Positions 49,475 to 58,306 are shown, numbered from the stretch's first letter. The stretch: DNA of 64,000 nt from Runella limosa DSM 17973 (GCF_000482465.1 NZ_KI519422.1:425623-489622), one strand, 5' to 3'. A program made the numbers and translations. Notes: generated by a model not told the origin, from the sequence alone.

Positions 49475-50932
49475 ATGAATAAGAACGAATTTTTTGAAAA
49501 CCGTTTGAATGTCAACCGTCGGCATTTTATGGGAAAAATGGCGGCGGGGATTGGTAGTGTTGCATTGGGGTCTTTGCTTGTTCCTGATTTGTTTAAGGGG
49601 GCAGGTGATGACGTAGAAGAACTGCCTTTGGGGATTGCTCAGTTTGCACCCAAGGCAAAACGAGTCATTTATTTGTTCCAAAACGGGGCTCCTTCACAAT
49701 ACGAAAGCTTTGAATATAAGCCCTTGCTCAACAAGATGGCGGGCGAAGAGCTTCCCGCTTCGATACGCATGGGGCAGCGCCTAACGGGGATGACGGCCAA
49801 CCAAGCGAAGTTTCCGTTGGTAGGGTCTTACTTTAAATTTGCACAACATGGGCAGTCAGGGATGTGGATGAGTGAATTGTTTCCCAACATTGCTAACATC
49901 GCGGATGACCTTTGCATGATTAAAACCATGAATACCGAGGCCATCAACCACGACCCTGCATTGACTTTTATGCAAACGGGCGCACAGCAGGGCAATCGGC
50001 CGAGCATGGGCTCGTGGGTGAGTTATGGTTTGGGTAGTGAAAATAAAAACTTACCCGCATTTTCGGTGTTGTTGTCGCGCGGGAAAGGAAACGGACAAGG
50101 GGTGTATTCTAAACTTTGGTCCAACGGATTTTTGGATTCGACACACCAAGGGGTAGTATTTAGTAGCGGCGAAGACCCTATTTTGTACCTCAACAACCCC
50201 GCAAATTCTGACCGAGCGTCGCACCGCAAAATGCTTGATAATCTGGCAGAACTGAATAACATGGCGTTCGACGATTTTGGTGATCCAGAAATCAAAGCTA
50301 AAGTTCAGCAATACGAAATGGCGTATCGGATGCAAACGGCCGTTCCTGAGTTGACAGATTTGAGCAAAGAACCTGACCACATTGTAAAAATGTACGGCCC
50401 CGAGTGTTTGGTACCAGGGACGTTTGCCGCTAACTGTTTGTTGGCACGTAAACTTTCGGAAGCAGGGGTGCGCTTTGTGCAGTTGTATCACCAAGGCTGG
50501 GATCAGCACGGAAATATGGTCGGTGAAATGCCATTGCAAGCCAAAGATACCGACCGTGCTTCAGCGGCTTTGATTACCGATTTGAAACAACGTGGCCTGC
50601 TCGACGAAACATTGGTGATTTGGGGAGGAGAATTTGGGCGTACCAACTACGGACAAGGAACATCCACCAAAGATAACTACGGCCGCGACCACCATCCACG
50701 GGCTTATTGCACGTTTATGGCGGGCGGAGGCGTAAAACCTGGGACAGTCTATGGCCAAACGGATGATTTTGGGTATAACATCGTTCGTGACCCTGTTCAT
50801 ATCAACGATTTTCACGCTACGGTGATGCACTTAATGGGGATTAATCACGAAAAACTTACCTACAAGCACCTTGGTCGCCGCTATCGCCTGACTGACTTGG
50901 CTGGAAAAGTATTGCCTGGGCTAATTGCGTAA
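49475..50932 (+). CDS. DUF1501 (sulfatase-like) protein, Tat-exported
   Basis: 485 residues. Its twin-arginine-like leader NRRHFMGKMAAGIGSVALG and the following alkaline-phosphatase-like fold typify DUF1501: KRVIYLFQNGAPSQYESFEYKP at the start, then FAQHGQSGMWMSELFPNIA, MIKTMNTEAINHDPA, ETLVIWGGEFGRTNYGQG and DHHPRAYCTFMAGGGVKPGTVYG with metal-binding His/Asp. It probably hydrolyses sulfate or phosphate esters, but activity is unproven for the family. It follows the cytochrome-DUF1549 gene by 33 nt and is nearly always found with it in planctomycetes (established association). Confidence 0.92.
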   Translation: MNKNEFFENRLNVNRRHFMGKMAAGIGSVALGSLLVPDLFKGAGDDVEELPLGIAQFAPKAKRVIYLFQNGAPSQYESFEYKPLLNKMAGEELPASIRMGQRLTGMTANQAKFPLVGSYFKFAQHGQSGMWMSELFPNIANIADDLCMIKTMNTEAINHDPALTFMQTGAQQGNRPSMGSWVSYGLGSENKNLPAFSVLLSRGKGNGQGVYSKLWSNGFLDSTHQGVVFSSGEDPILYLNNPANSDRASHRKMLDNLAELNNMAFDDFGDPEIKAKVQQYEMAYRMQTAVPELTDLSKEPDHIVKMYGPECLVPGTFAANCLLARKLSEAGVRFVQLYHQGWDQHGNMVGEMPLQAKDTDRASAALITDLKQRGLLDETLVIWGGEFGRTNYGQGTSTKDNYGRDHHPRAYCTFMAGGGVKPGTVYGQTDDFGYNIVRDPVHINDFHATVMHLMGINHEKLTYKHLGRRYRLTDLAGKVLPGLIA

Positions 50933-51022
50933 CAGGCTGGAAGCCTGCTAATAGTCGTCACTCGGCAGAGCCGAGCGACTGCAATCGTTCGACGCAGTCG
51001 CTCGCATCCTGCGAGTGACGAC
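50933..51022. repeat. REP cluster: two inverted REP palindromes (BIME-like) before the RAYT gene
   Basis: CAGGCTGGAAGCCTG (50933-50947) is a small palindrome. REP1 at 50954-50982 (29 nt, stem CTCGG..CCGAG) is followed by REP2 at 50994-51022 in inverted orientation; its reverse complement matches REP1 over most of the length. Another palindrome, GGCCTCTGGCC, follows at 51031-51041. The arrangement is that of a bacterial interspersed mosaic element. Confidence 0.85.
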
Positions 51023-51060
51023 TACTACAAGGCCTCTGGCCGTAAAATGTAACAAAAACC

Positions 51061-51594
51061 ATGTCTGAGCTTCGTAAAGCAAATATACCCGAGGCCACCT
51101 ATTTTGTGACTTTGACGGTTGTAGGATGGATAGATGTATTTACACGACGAGAATATTGCGATGAAATAGTCAAAAACCTTGCTTATTGCCAGCAAAAAAA
51201 AGGGTTGGAAGTTTTTGAATACGTAATTATGCCAAGTCACCTCCATTTGATTTGCCGCCGAAATGAGGGAGTTTTGAGCGAATTATTACGCGATTTTAAA
51301 AGCTATACAGCCAAACGATTACTAGGGTTGATTCAAGAAAATGAACAAGAAAGCCGTAAAGAATGGCTGATGTACATGTTCCATTTTTTTGCAAATCGTT
51401 ACGCTCAAAATGCGGAGTATATGTTTTGGCAAAAAACAAATCACCCGATTGAGTTATATTCTAATAAAGTAATTCAACAAAAAGTAGATTATATTCATCA
51501 AAACCCCGTGAAGGCGGGTATTGTGACAGAGCCTTGGTATTACTTATTTAGCAGTGCCTGCGCTGAATCGCCTTTGAAAGTAAGTAATTTATGA
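51061..51594 (+). CDS. REP-associated tyrosine transposase (RAYT, Y1-HUH)
   Basis: 177 residues. It has the HUH motif His60-Leu-His62 in YVIMPSHLHLI, DFKSYTAKRLL, the WQKTNHPIELYS element and the C-terminal VDYIHQNPVKAGIV where the candidate nucleophile tyrosine is Tyr144 (inference). It starts 38 nt after the left REP pair and a third REP follows its stop by 2-50 nt, so the gene and its REPs form a complete RAYT/REP unit. It nicks and joins single-stranded REP DNA in known relatives. It sits between two genes of the cytochrome/DUF1501 operon on the same strand. Length and residues look intact. Confidence 0.92.
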   Translation: MSELRKANIPEATYFVTLTVVGWIDVFTRREYCDEIVKNLAYCQQKKGLEVFEYVIMPSHLHLICRRNEGVLSELLRDFKSYTAKRLLGLIQENEQESRKEWLMYMFHFFANRYAQNAEYMFWQKTNHPIELYSNKVIQQKVDYIHQNPVKAGIVTEPWYYLFSSACAESPLKVSNL

Positions 51595-51596
51595 TG

Positions 51597-51646
51597 CAGG
51601 CTGGAAGCCTGCCAATAGTCGTCACTCGGCAGAGCCGAGCGACTGC
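51597..51646. repeat. REP copy after the RAYT gene
   Basis: CAGGCTGGAAGCCTG (51597-51611) plus REP3 (51618-51646). The ~50-nt block repeats 50933-50982 almost exactly (one C/T difference between the palindromes), in the same orientation, bracketing the transposase gene. Confidence 0.9.
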
Positions 51647-51688
51647 CTTAAAATTCGACATTCTGCCCTCTAACCTCGACACTTAAAA

Positions 51689-53830
51689 ATGTTTCGTTTC
51701 CAAACCCTTCTATCTTATTTACTGGTTGGCCTTCATGTATTATTGTTGTTTTTGTTGATTTTTCAGGAAAAAGTCATGCTGCCCGCTTGGCTTCAGCCCG
51801 TCGGACGAATGCACCCGATGCTGTTGCATTTGCCCATTGGCTTGTTGGTTATTGTGGGACTACTTTGGCTTTTTAAGCGGGAGTTTGCGGGTGAAAGCTT
51901 TACAAAACTCATGAAATTTGTTTTGGGAATAACCGCTTTGTCGGCCGCAGTAGCTGCGTTGATGGGTTTCTTTTTGTCGCGCGAAGAAGGCTACACCGCC
52001 GATGTACTCAGCTGGCATAAATACACGGGCATCGGGTTGAGTTTTTTGTGCTATGGTCTTTGGGCTTTGTACCAGACGACCCAAGAACAGCGCCTTTTTA
52101 CGCCACTTTTGGGGATTAGTGCCGTTGCTATGTTCGTGACGGGGCATTTTGGTGCAAGTTTGACCCACGGCGAAGGCTACCTGTTTCCCAATGCCGACGC
52201 AGCATCGCAATTGACCTTTACGGACGACACCCCTGTCTTTGAAGCGGCGATTCAACCCATTTTGAAAACCAAATGCTACCAATGCCACAACGAACAAAAA
52301 ACCAAAGGAGAGTTGCTGATGACAACCCTTGCTGGCTTGCTTAAAGGAGGGAAAAATGGGCCTATTTGGGTCGCAGGTGATGCGCTAAAAAGCCACCTTA
52401 TTCAACGTGCAAATTTGCCATTGGAAGATAAAAAACACATGCCACCCAAAGGCAAAGCACAGTTGGAAGCCGACGAAATTGGGGTACTAACGGCTTGGAT
52501 TAACGCAGGTGCTAATACCAAACAGAAGGTGGGGCAGTTGGCCGCAAATGACCCCATTAGGGCTTTTTTGAACAAAGAAAAGAGCGCTGAGACGCAGGTA
52601 GCCACCTACGATTTTGAACCTGCTAGTGAAGAAACGATTGAAAAGCTAAACACTCCTTTTCGCGTTATTTTTCCAATTGCGAATGGCTCACCCGCATTGC
52701 ATACCGATTTTTTTGTGCGCCAAGCTTACAAGCAAGAACAGTTGGGAGAGTTGTCCGAAATCAAAGATCAGTTGGTGGCATTGAATTTGTCAAATATGCC
52801 AGTCAAAAACGAAGACCTGAAAACCATCGGGCAGTTTGAACAACTTGAAAAATTGGTGTTAAACAATACCGACATTACCGACGCGTCTTTGTCGAATTTG
52901 CAATCGTTGACCAAGTTGAAATCATTATCTCTTTCAGGAACGAAACAAACAAAAGCAGGTATGGCGGCATTGGCAAAACTTCCAGCCCTTAAAGAAGTGT
53001 TTATCTGGAATACCCCTATTTCGGAGGCCGAAGCTAAGGAACTTCAAAAGCAACACCCTGCTATTCGCTTTGAAATGGGCTATGTGCCTATCGATGCCGA
53101 AAAATTGAAGCTCAATCCTCCTGTTTTGGTCAACGAAAATTTGGTTTTAACCAATGCTACCCCCGTTTCGTTTAAACATCCCCTCAAAGGTGTCACCATT
53201 CGTTATACCACCGACGGAACTTTGCCTGATTCGCTGACGGCACCAGCTTATCAAAAACCGTTTGCGCTGAACGGCTACACCATCGTGAAAGCACGGGCTG
53301 TAAAAGACAAATGGTACGCCAGCGATATAGTCGAATACACTTTTTTCAAAGGAGGATACCGCCCCAAAACGGTGGAATTGCTCAACGAACCTAACCCACA
53401 ATACATGGGTGAAGGAGGTGGAACGCTGGTAAACTTCAAAAAAGGGGAGGCCAACGACTTTAAAAACAAGGCATGGTTGGGCTACCGAGAAAAGCCCTTG
53501 GAAGCACTTTTTGTATTTGACAAACCAACGCCCGTCAAATCGGTAATGTTGAGCATAGGGCGAAACTTAGGCGGGTATATTTTTCCGCCAGCGTCGATTG
53601 AAGTGTGGGCAGGAAACGACCGTACTAAACTCCAATTAATGCAGAAGCTAAATCCTGTTCAGCCTACCCAAAACGAAGCCGTGCGGATAGAGGCCATCGA
53701 GACTAAGGTAAAAGAAGGTAGCTATACTTTTATCAAGGTGATTGCTCGACCTGTAGCCAAACTCCCCGAATGGCACGGTGGCAAAGGACAACCCGCTTGG
53801 GTATTTGTGGACGAAGTGTTTTTTAATTAA
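51689..53830 (+). CDS. Membrane cytochrome with LRR, chitobiase-C and discoidin-like domains
   Basis: 713 residues. Four or five membrane segments at the N-terminus (~8-155; DUF2231-like, with conserved His42, His47, His110, His153 and His160) precede a cytochrome domain with Cys196-Tyr-Gln-Cys199-His200 (KTKCYQCHN). Next come about four leucine-rich repeats near 355-455 (LEKLVLNNTDITDASLSNL), a chitobiase C-terminal-like beta domain (VTIRYTTDGTLPDS, ~470-550) and a jelly-roll/discoidin-like end (~560-713). It likely receives or passes electrons across the membrane for the DUF1549/DUF1501 pair (inference). It is the third gene of that module, split from it by the RAYT unit. Confidence 0.85.
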   Translation: MFRFQTLLSYLLVGLHVLLLFLLIFQEKVMLPAWLQPVGRMHPMLLHLPIGLLVIVGLLWLFKREFAGESFTKLMKFVLGITALSAAVAALMGFFLSREEGYTADVLSWHKYTGIGLSFLCYGLWALYQTTQEQRLFTPLLGISAVAMFVTGHFGASLTHGEGYLFPNADAASQLTFTDDTPVFEAAIQPILKTKCYQCHNEQKTKGELLMTTLAGLLKGGKNGPIWVAGDALKSHLIQRANLPLEDKKHMPPKGKAQLEADEIGVLTAWINAGANTKQKVGQLAANDPIRAFLNKEKSAETQVATYDFEPASEETIEKLNTPFRVIFPIANGSPALHTDFFVRQAYKQEQLGELSEIKDQLVALNLSNMPVKNEDLKTIGQFEQLEKLVLNNTDITDASLSNLQSLTKLKSLSLSGTKQTKAGMAALAKLPALKEVFIWNTPISEAEAKELQKQHPAIRFEMGYVPIDAEKLKLNPPVLVNENLVLTNATPVSFKHPLKGVTIRYTTDGTLPDSLTAPAYQKPFALNGYTIVKARAVKDKWYASDIVEYTFFKGGYRPKTVELLNEPNPQYMGEGGGTLVNFKKGEANDFKNKAWLGYREKPLEALFVFDKPTPVKSVMLSIGRNLGGYIFPPASIEVWAGNDRTKLQLMQKLNPVQPTQNEAVRIEAIETKVKEGSYTFIKVIARPVAKLPEWHGGKGQPAWVFVDEVFFN

Positions 53831-53869
53831 GTACGTATCGTTTTATTTGTAACATAAACCCTTTTACCT

Positions 53870-54415
53870 ATGAAAAAAGTCCTCAAATGGATAGGCATCG
53901 TGGTCGGTGTACTAGCAGTAGTGTTGTTCATTGCTTTCAAGTTTGTGCAATCAAATACCAAAAAAGCAAGCCCAGAAGCAACGGTTAATTACAAAAAAGA
54001 CGGTACCGAAGTGTCGGTGTTTTACTGTCGCCCCTCTAAACGAGAACGCGAGATTTTTGGCGAATTGGTGCCTTACGGTAAAGTATGGCGTACGGGGGCC
54101 AACGAGGCCACGACCTTTACCACCAATAAAGACTTAACCATTGAAGGTAAAACCCTACCAGCAGGAAAATACACCCTTTGGACGATTCCTCAAGAAGACA
54201 AATGGACAGTTATCTTCAACAATAAAATGTACGATTGGGGAGTGAGTTTCGGAGGAGAAGCAAGCCGCGAGGAAAGTGCAGACGTTCTTCAAGTGGATGT
54301 GCCTGTCAATATATCTTCGATTCCAGTAGAAAAATTTGAAATTTCATTTGACGAAAATCAGCCCGCTCTTGTCTTGGAGTGGGATATCACCAAAGTGGTC
54401 GTCCCTTTCAAATAA
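53870..54415 (+). CDS. DUF2911-family protein, membrane-anchored
   Basis: 181 residues. One N-terminal membrane segment (WIGIVVGVLAVVLFIAFKFV) then the DUF2911 beta-domain (REIFGELVPYGKVWRTGANEATTFTTN and AGKYTLWTIPQEDKWTVIFN). The function of the family is unknown; it is common in Bacteroidota and faces the periplasm here. It lies 39 nt after the membrane cytochrome gene on the same strand and may be part of that transcript. It converges with the DUF2141 gene (3 nt between stops). Confidence 0.9.
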   Translation: MKKVLKWIGIVVGVLAVVLFIAFKFVQSNTKKASPEATVNYKKDGTEVSVFYCRPSKREREIFGELVPYGKVWRTGANEATTFTTNKDLTIEGKTLPAGKYTLWTIPQEDKWTVIFNNKMYDWGVSFGGEASREESADVLQVDVPVNISSIPVEKFEISFDENQPALVLEWDITKVVVPFK

Positions 54416-54418
54416 CAC

Positions 54419-54940
54419 CTAGTCAATGAGCTTGATTTTCTGACGGTTTTGGGGGCTGTTTTCCTTGATTTCAATGGCACAGTCCTCAAAACTTGGCGCA
54501 GAAAGAATCGGCCTAAAATTTTTACTAAACCCAAAAGGTTCTTTGGGATAGCCTACTATATTTTTATCAAGTTTATCGTTGTCGTTGAGGTCATGATAGA
54601 CCGCAATGACGTACCTTCCTGCGGGTAAGCTAACGATCACTTGCTGCGCCGTTGCTGCGGTAATCGGTACTACTTTAAAGAAATCTGGCTTTGCTTTTGG
54701 TCCCGTAAAAGGATTTCCTTCCCGAAAAATTCCGATGCGAAGGCTTCCCCTTGTTTGTGTAATATTGGATACCTCCACCGATACCGTAACGCCATTTTCA
54801 GTGTGTGGTTTGCTGTCTTTCTCGTGTGGCTGGTTGCTTACAACCAGCCCAAAGCCCCAAATAGCACTCGGAAGCATTTTATTCGCGAATGATTGAATTG
54901 AAAACAGGCTAAAAAGAAGGCTTACAAGAAGATTTTGCAT
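54419..54940 (-). CDS. DUF2141-family exported protein
   Basis: 173 residues from the ATG at 54940, which begins a clean signal peptide (MQNLLVSLLFSLFSIQSFA); an ATG at 54973 adds 11 residues. DUF2141 signatures: RGSLRIGIFREGNPF, ALPAGRYVIAVYHDLNDN-type segment (LPAGRYVIAVYHDLNDNDKL) and YPKEPFGFSKNFRP. Members are periplasmic or secreted beta-sandwich proteins of unknown role. It is monocistronic. Confidence 0.9.
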   Translation of the reverse strand: MQNLLVSLLFSLFSIQSFANKMLPSAIWGFGLVVSNQPHEKDSKPHTENGVTVSVEVSNITQTRGSLRIGIFREGNPFTGPKAKPDFFKVVPITAATAQQVIVSLPAGRYVIAVYHDLNDNDKLDKNIVGYPKEPFGFSKNFRPILSAPSFEDCAIEIKENSPQNRQKIKLID

Positions 54941-55070
54941 GGGATAACGGCGGAGGTGGTTTATTGTTTTCATCCTAATTTTTATAACTTAAATGTAAAC
55001 CAGAAGGTTTGCAATTCGTTGCTAATTGTCTATACTTGCAGAAATACTTGATTTTAAACTTAACCTAGTG

Positions 55071-56537
55071 ATGAAAGAAAAAAACAATTTAAGTTTTTGG
55101 CAAATTTGGAACATGAGTTTCGGATTTTTGGGCATTCAGTACGGCTTCGGATTACAGCAGGCCAACATGAGTCCAATCTTCCGATACCTCGGTGCCGACG
55201 AAGCTTCAATCCCTGGCCTTTGGCTCGCAGGCCCACTCACTGGGCTACTACTTCAACCCATTATTGGCGCAGTATCCGATCGCAGTTGGTCGCCCAAATG
55301 GGGGCGTCGTCGTCCATTTATATTGGTAGGGGCACTTGTTGGAAGCCTTGCCATGATTCTCATGCCCAATTCTTCGGCCGTATGGATGGCCGCAGGGTTG
55401 ATGTGGATGCTTGATGCGGGTCTCAACTCGGCCATGGAGCCATTTCGGGCTTTTGTAGGTGATATGCTCAATGAAAAACAACGCCCCGTAGGTTTTGCAG
55501 TACAATCGTTTTTTGTTGGTTTTGGACAAACCCTCGCCAACCTCATGCCGTATATTTTGCCGTTGCTGGGCATTTCGATGGTTTTGAGCGACGAGCAACT
55601 TGCCAATGGTATCCCTAACTCGGTTCGTTATCCTTTTTATATCGGAGCTGCATCGATTTTGATTGCCGTTTTCTGGACCATGCGTACCACCAAAGAGCAC
55701 CCACCCGAAAATGATGACTATAAGAAAAAGCATGTTTTTACCGACGAAGAGAAAAAATCTATTTCCTTTTGGCACCTATCGCTTGCCGTGGGAGCCGCTA
55801 TTTTGGGCTTCGGATTCGCGTATTTTTCAGGAGGATTAGCGACTGGACTCCAGTGGGGGTTAGGCATTTTAATTGGAGGCTATTTGATTTTGATGCTTCC
55901 TGTGTTTAAAGAAATTTTAGCGCCTTTGTCATCCATGCCTACCGTGATGCGTCAGCTTTGGTGGGTGAAATTCTTTACGTGGTACGGGCTTCCGTTGATG
56001 TGGCAATATTTATCGCTTTCTGTGGCCAAATACGCCTTCAACGCCCCCGATGCCGTTTCTAATCCTACGGGTTTTGAGGAAGGAACAAAATGGGGAGGTT
56101 TATGTTTTGCCATGTTTAGCGTATCCTGTGCAGTGATTTCCTTTTTTATTCCTCGAATCGTAAAAATGGTGGGAAGTTCACGCGGAACGCACGCATTGTT
56201 TCTGGTTCTCGGGGCAATGGGCTTTTTTATGACATTGCTTTCCAACGATAAAATGGTATATCTCGCAGGAATGACCATCATTGGTTTGATGTGGGGCTCT
56301 ATCATGTCAATGCCTTATTTGATGTTGGCTGCCGCTGTGCCTAAAGAAAAAATGGGCGTATATATGGGGATTTTCAACGGCTTTATCTGCGTACCTCAAT
56401 TTATCGGCATGTTGACAGTGCCTATTTTCTACAAAACGCTTCTTGGCGATGACCCACGCAATGCCCTCGTTTTGGCAGGGGTTTGTATGTTATTTGCAGC
56501 GGGGTCTTGTTTTTTGGTAAAAGAACAAGAAGCGTAA
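55071..56537 (+). CDS. SLC45-type MFS sugar transporter
   Basis: 488 residues from the ATG at 55071 (the TTG at 55026 is less likely). Twelve membrane segments with SLC45/GPH-like signatures: MSFGFLGIQYGFGLQQANMSPIFRYLGA, LAGPLTGLLLQPIIGAVSDRSWSPKWGRRRPFI, and AMEPFRAFVGDM. Relatives carry sucrose or maltose with protons. No glycoside hydrolase or regulator is adjacent, so the sugar is not known. Confidence 0.9.
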   Translation: MKEKNNLSFWQIWNMSFGFLGIQYGFGLQQANMSPIFRYLGADEASIPGLWLAGPLTGLLLQPIIGAVSDRSWSPKWGRRRPFILVGALVGSLAMILMPNSSAVWMAAGLMWMLDAGLNSAMEPFRAFVGDMLNEKQRPVGFAVQSFFVGFGQTLANLMPYILPLLGISMVLSDEQLANGIPNSVRYPFYIGAASILIAVFWTMRTTKEHPPENDDYKKKHVFTDEEKKSISFWHLSLAVGAAILGFGFAYFSGGLATGLQWGLGILIGGYLILMLPVFKEILAPLSSMPTVMRQLWWVKFFTWYGLPLMWQYLSLSVAKYAFNAPDAVSNPTGFEEGTKWGGLCFAMFSVSCAVISFFIPRIVKMVGSSRGTHALFLVLGAMGFFMTLLSNDKMVYLAGMTIIGLMWGSIMSMPYLMLAAAVPKEKMGVYMGIFNGFICVPQFIGMLTVPIFYKTLLGDDPRNALVLAGVCMLFAAGSCFLVKEQEA

Positions 56538-56540
56538 AAC

Positions 56541-56620
56541 GAATTACGAATGAGAGAGTTGGGAATTACGAATGAGGGAATTGGGAATTATGAATGAAGG
56601 AATTACGAATTACGAATGAG
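56541..56620. repeat. Degenerate direct repeats GAATTACGAATGA
   Basis: Four to five imperfect copies of GAATTACGAATGA/GGGAATTA are strung together after the transporter gene (for example 56541, 56562, 56584, 56600). They look like a slippage-prone spacer repeat also seen in other Bacteroidota (recollection). Confidence 0.6.
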
Positions 56621-56630
56621 TGAAATAGAG

Positions 56631-56669
56631 AAGGGGCTTGAAACTCAGCTTTGAGATTCAAGCCCCCTT
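56631..56669 (+). terminator. Hairpin terminator
   Basis: Stem AAGGGGCTTGAA (56631-56642) / TTCAAGCCCCCTT (56657-56669) with one bulge, followed by TTCTTTTG. It ends the SLC45 transcript. Confidence 0.75.
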
Positions 56670-56687
56670 TTCTTTTGTTTCGCCTGA

Positions 56688-56761
56688 CCCAAACTACGCT
56701 TTGGGACAAAAATGGCTTCTATCGCTTGTCCCAAACTGCGCTTTGGGACAAAAATGGCTTC
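56688..56761. repeat. Two 32-bp direct repeats, each an internal palindrome
   Basis: Copies at 56688-56719 and 56730-56761 (period 42 nt) differ at a single base. Each contains CCCAAA...TTTGGG, so each can form a hairpin. The repeat lies between the terminator and the convergent outer-membrane protein gene. Confidence 0.8.
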
Positions 56762-56779
56762 GCGTCTCTGACGCAAATG

Positions 56780-57463
56780 TTATTTCTTCCCAAAATTATA
56801 CCCCAACGTCACAAAGAAAATTTTTGACTCTGTGTTGGCATAAGGTTTCACGCCATTTTCTGAAAAATCGGGATTCAAAAAATCGGTGAGATAATATTGA
56901 ACTTTCAACCCAAAACCGCTTTTGGTTTGAAATCCTGCAAAAACAGCAGGCATAAATGGATTGGAACGATTGCTAAACCACTCGTTGAATTTATCGACTT
57001 TTTCGCCGTTGATAAATGTTTTTTGCTTGAAGTTAATAGCATACGCGGCTTCAGCACCACCATAGACATAAAACTTACGAAGGTCACCGATTTTGATACC
57101 CACAGGAACCCCCAAAGCATACACCCGTTGTTTGTATTTAAAGACGTCGGTTTTGACGGTTCCAACGATTGTTTCTTCGGTAATCATCCCGATGTTGGTC
57201 AAATTCAAACCTGCAAAAAGGCCCAAGTGGTTGCCTAAATCTACGTTGGCGTTGGTACCAATGTTGAAAAACATGGTAAAACGTGGAATCGTTGACACCT
57301 CTTCACCGTCGCGGGTAACTTGGGCAAAGGAGAGCAAACTGGCATTTCCTCCTTTGGTATAATACACTTTGGAGTTATTTTTTTTCTCAGAATAATTGTC
57401 TGAGTCTTGGGCGAAAGCACTGAATGAAGCAGCGAAGGCAAGAGCGAAGATGAACGTTTTCAT
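56780..57463 (-). CDS. Outer-membrane beta-barrel protein
   Basis: 227 residues from the ATG at 57463 (an ATG-less extension to 57505 is discounted). Signal peptide MKTFIFALAFAASFSAFAQ. The rest is a small porin-like barrel of the OmpW/PF13568 type: ALGVPVGIKIGDLRKFYVYGGAEAAYAINF, GLKVQYYLTDFLNPDF, and a C-terminal IFFVTLGYNFGKK. Ligand unknown. It is monocistronic. Confidence 0.82.
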   Translation of the reverse strand: MKTFIFALAFAASFSAFAQDSDNYSEKKNNSKVYYTKGGNASLLSFAQVTRDGEEVSTIPRFTMFFNIGTNANVDLGNHLGLFAGLNLTNIGMITEETIVGTVKTDVFKYKQRVYALGVPVGIKIGDLRKFYVYGGAEAAYAINFKQKTFINGEKVDKFNEWFSNRSNPFMPAVFAGFQTKSGFGLKVQYYLTDFLNPDFSENGVKPYANTESKIFFVTLGYNFGKK

Positions 57464-57649
57464 GGCTATAAATTTGTTTAGTTTAAGAACTGATTTCGAT
57501 AGCAAGATGCAGCAACGACCCCAAAAAGTTGCGCGATTAGGATAAACGGAACGATTTGCAGGATAAGTGGTTTATAATGTAGTTGGAAGAACAGAAAGCC
57601 GCTGGCTTTTGGAAAAAACCTTTAAAAAGCAGCAGAAACTTTTTTTGAC

Positions 57650-57680
57650 TTGTGAATATTAATAATTAATTCTAACTTTG
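57650..57680 (+). promoter_or_regulatory. Promoter of the yceD-rpmF operon
   Basis: TTG at 57650-57652, 20-nt spacer, TAACTTTG at 57673-57680 (exact Bacteroidota -7). Start of transcription near 57686, 15 nt before the GTG start of yceD. Confidence 0.7.
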
Positions 57681-57700
57681 CAGCCCATTTTGACAGAGAA

Positions 57701-58246
57701 GTGAAAGCGCTAACACAGTACGACATAGACATTTACGGCTTAAAAGAAAAGCAATATGTTTTTGATTTTGAGTCTAAAAACGAGTTTTTTGAAGAGCTGG
57801 AGCAAGAACTCATTGAAAGTGGGCATTTTAAAACCCATTTAAAACTGGACAAATCGGCTACGATGCTGATGCTTTCTTTCCACATTGTTGGGAAAGTAGA
57901 ATTGGTTTGTGATCGCAGTCTTGAGGTATTTGAAGAGCCTTTAGACATTCAGGAACGGCTCATTTTAAAGTTTGGCGACCACAACGAGCAGCTTTCTGAC
58001 GAAATAGAACTCATTCGTCAAGACACGGTTCGTATCAATGTGGCCAGTCATATTTTTGAGTACATCGCATTGGCATTGCCAATGAAAAAACTTCATCCAC
58101 GATTCCGAACCGACGAGGAGGAAATAGAAGACGATGAAGAAATTGACGGAATTTTGGTTTATCAAACCCCCGAGGAAGAAACACCAGAAGAACCCGAAGA
58201 TGACGATCCGCGCTGGGCAGCCCTAAAAAAGCTAAAAGGCAATTAA
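57701..58246 (+). CDS. yceD: DUF177 (YceD) family protein
   Basis: 181 residues from a GTG at 57701. It has the family's core VGKVELVCDRSLEVFEEPLDI (a Cys-x-R motif) and ends in an acidic tail (EEEIEDDEEIDG and EEETPEEPEDDDPRW). The family is nearly always next to rpmF and is linked to large-ribosomal-subunit assembly (established gene association). Here it heads the rpmF-plsX-fabH cluster and is 60 nt upstream of rpmF. Confidence 0.92.
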   Translation: MKALTQYDIDIYGLKEKQYVFDFESKNEFFEELEQELIESGHFKTHLKLDKSATMLMLSFHIVGKVELVCDRSLEVFEEPLDIQERLILKFGDHNEQLSDEIELIRQDTVRINVASHIFEYIALALPMKKLHPRFRTDEEEIEDDEEIDGILVYQTPEEETPEEPEDDDPRWAALKKLKGN

Positions 58247-58306
58247 TACGCACTTTTTTAAGTATTTATAAATAGCAAACGAACAATTAATTAAAGACAT
58301 AAGGTA

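Noticed and set aside
51061..51594. Interpretation of the transposase as IS200/IS605 TnpA
   Set aside because: Length, the WQ..HP element, the DYIHQNPVKAG C-terminus and the flanking REP palindromes fit RAYT; no IS200 ends or TnpB/TnpA partner are seen.
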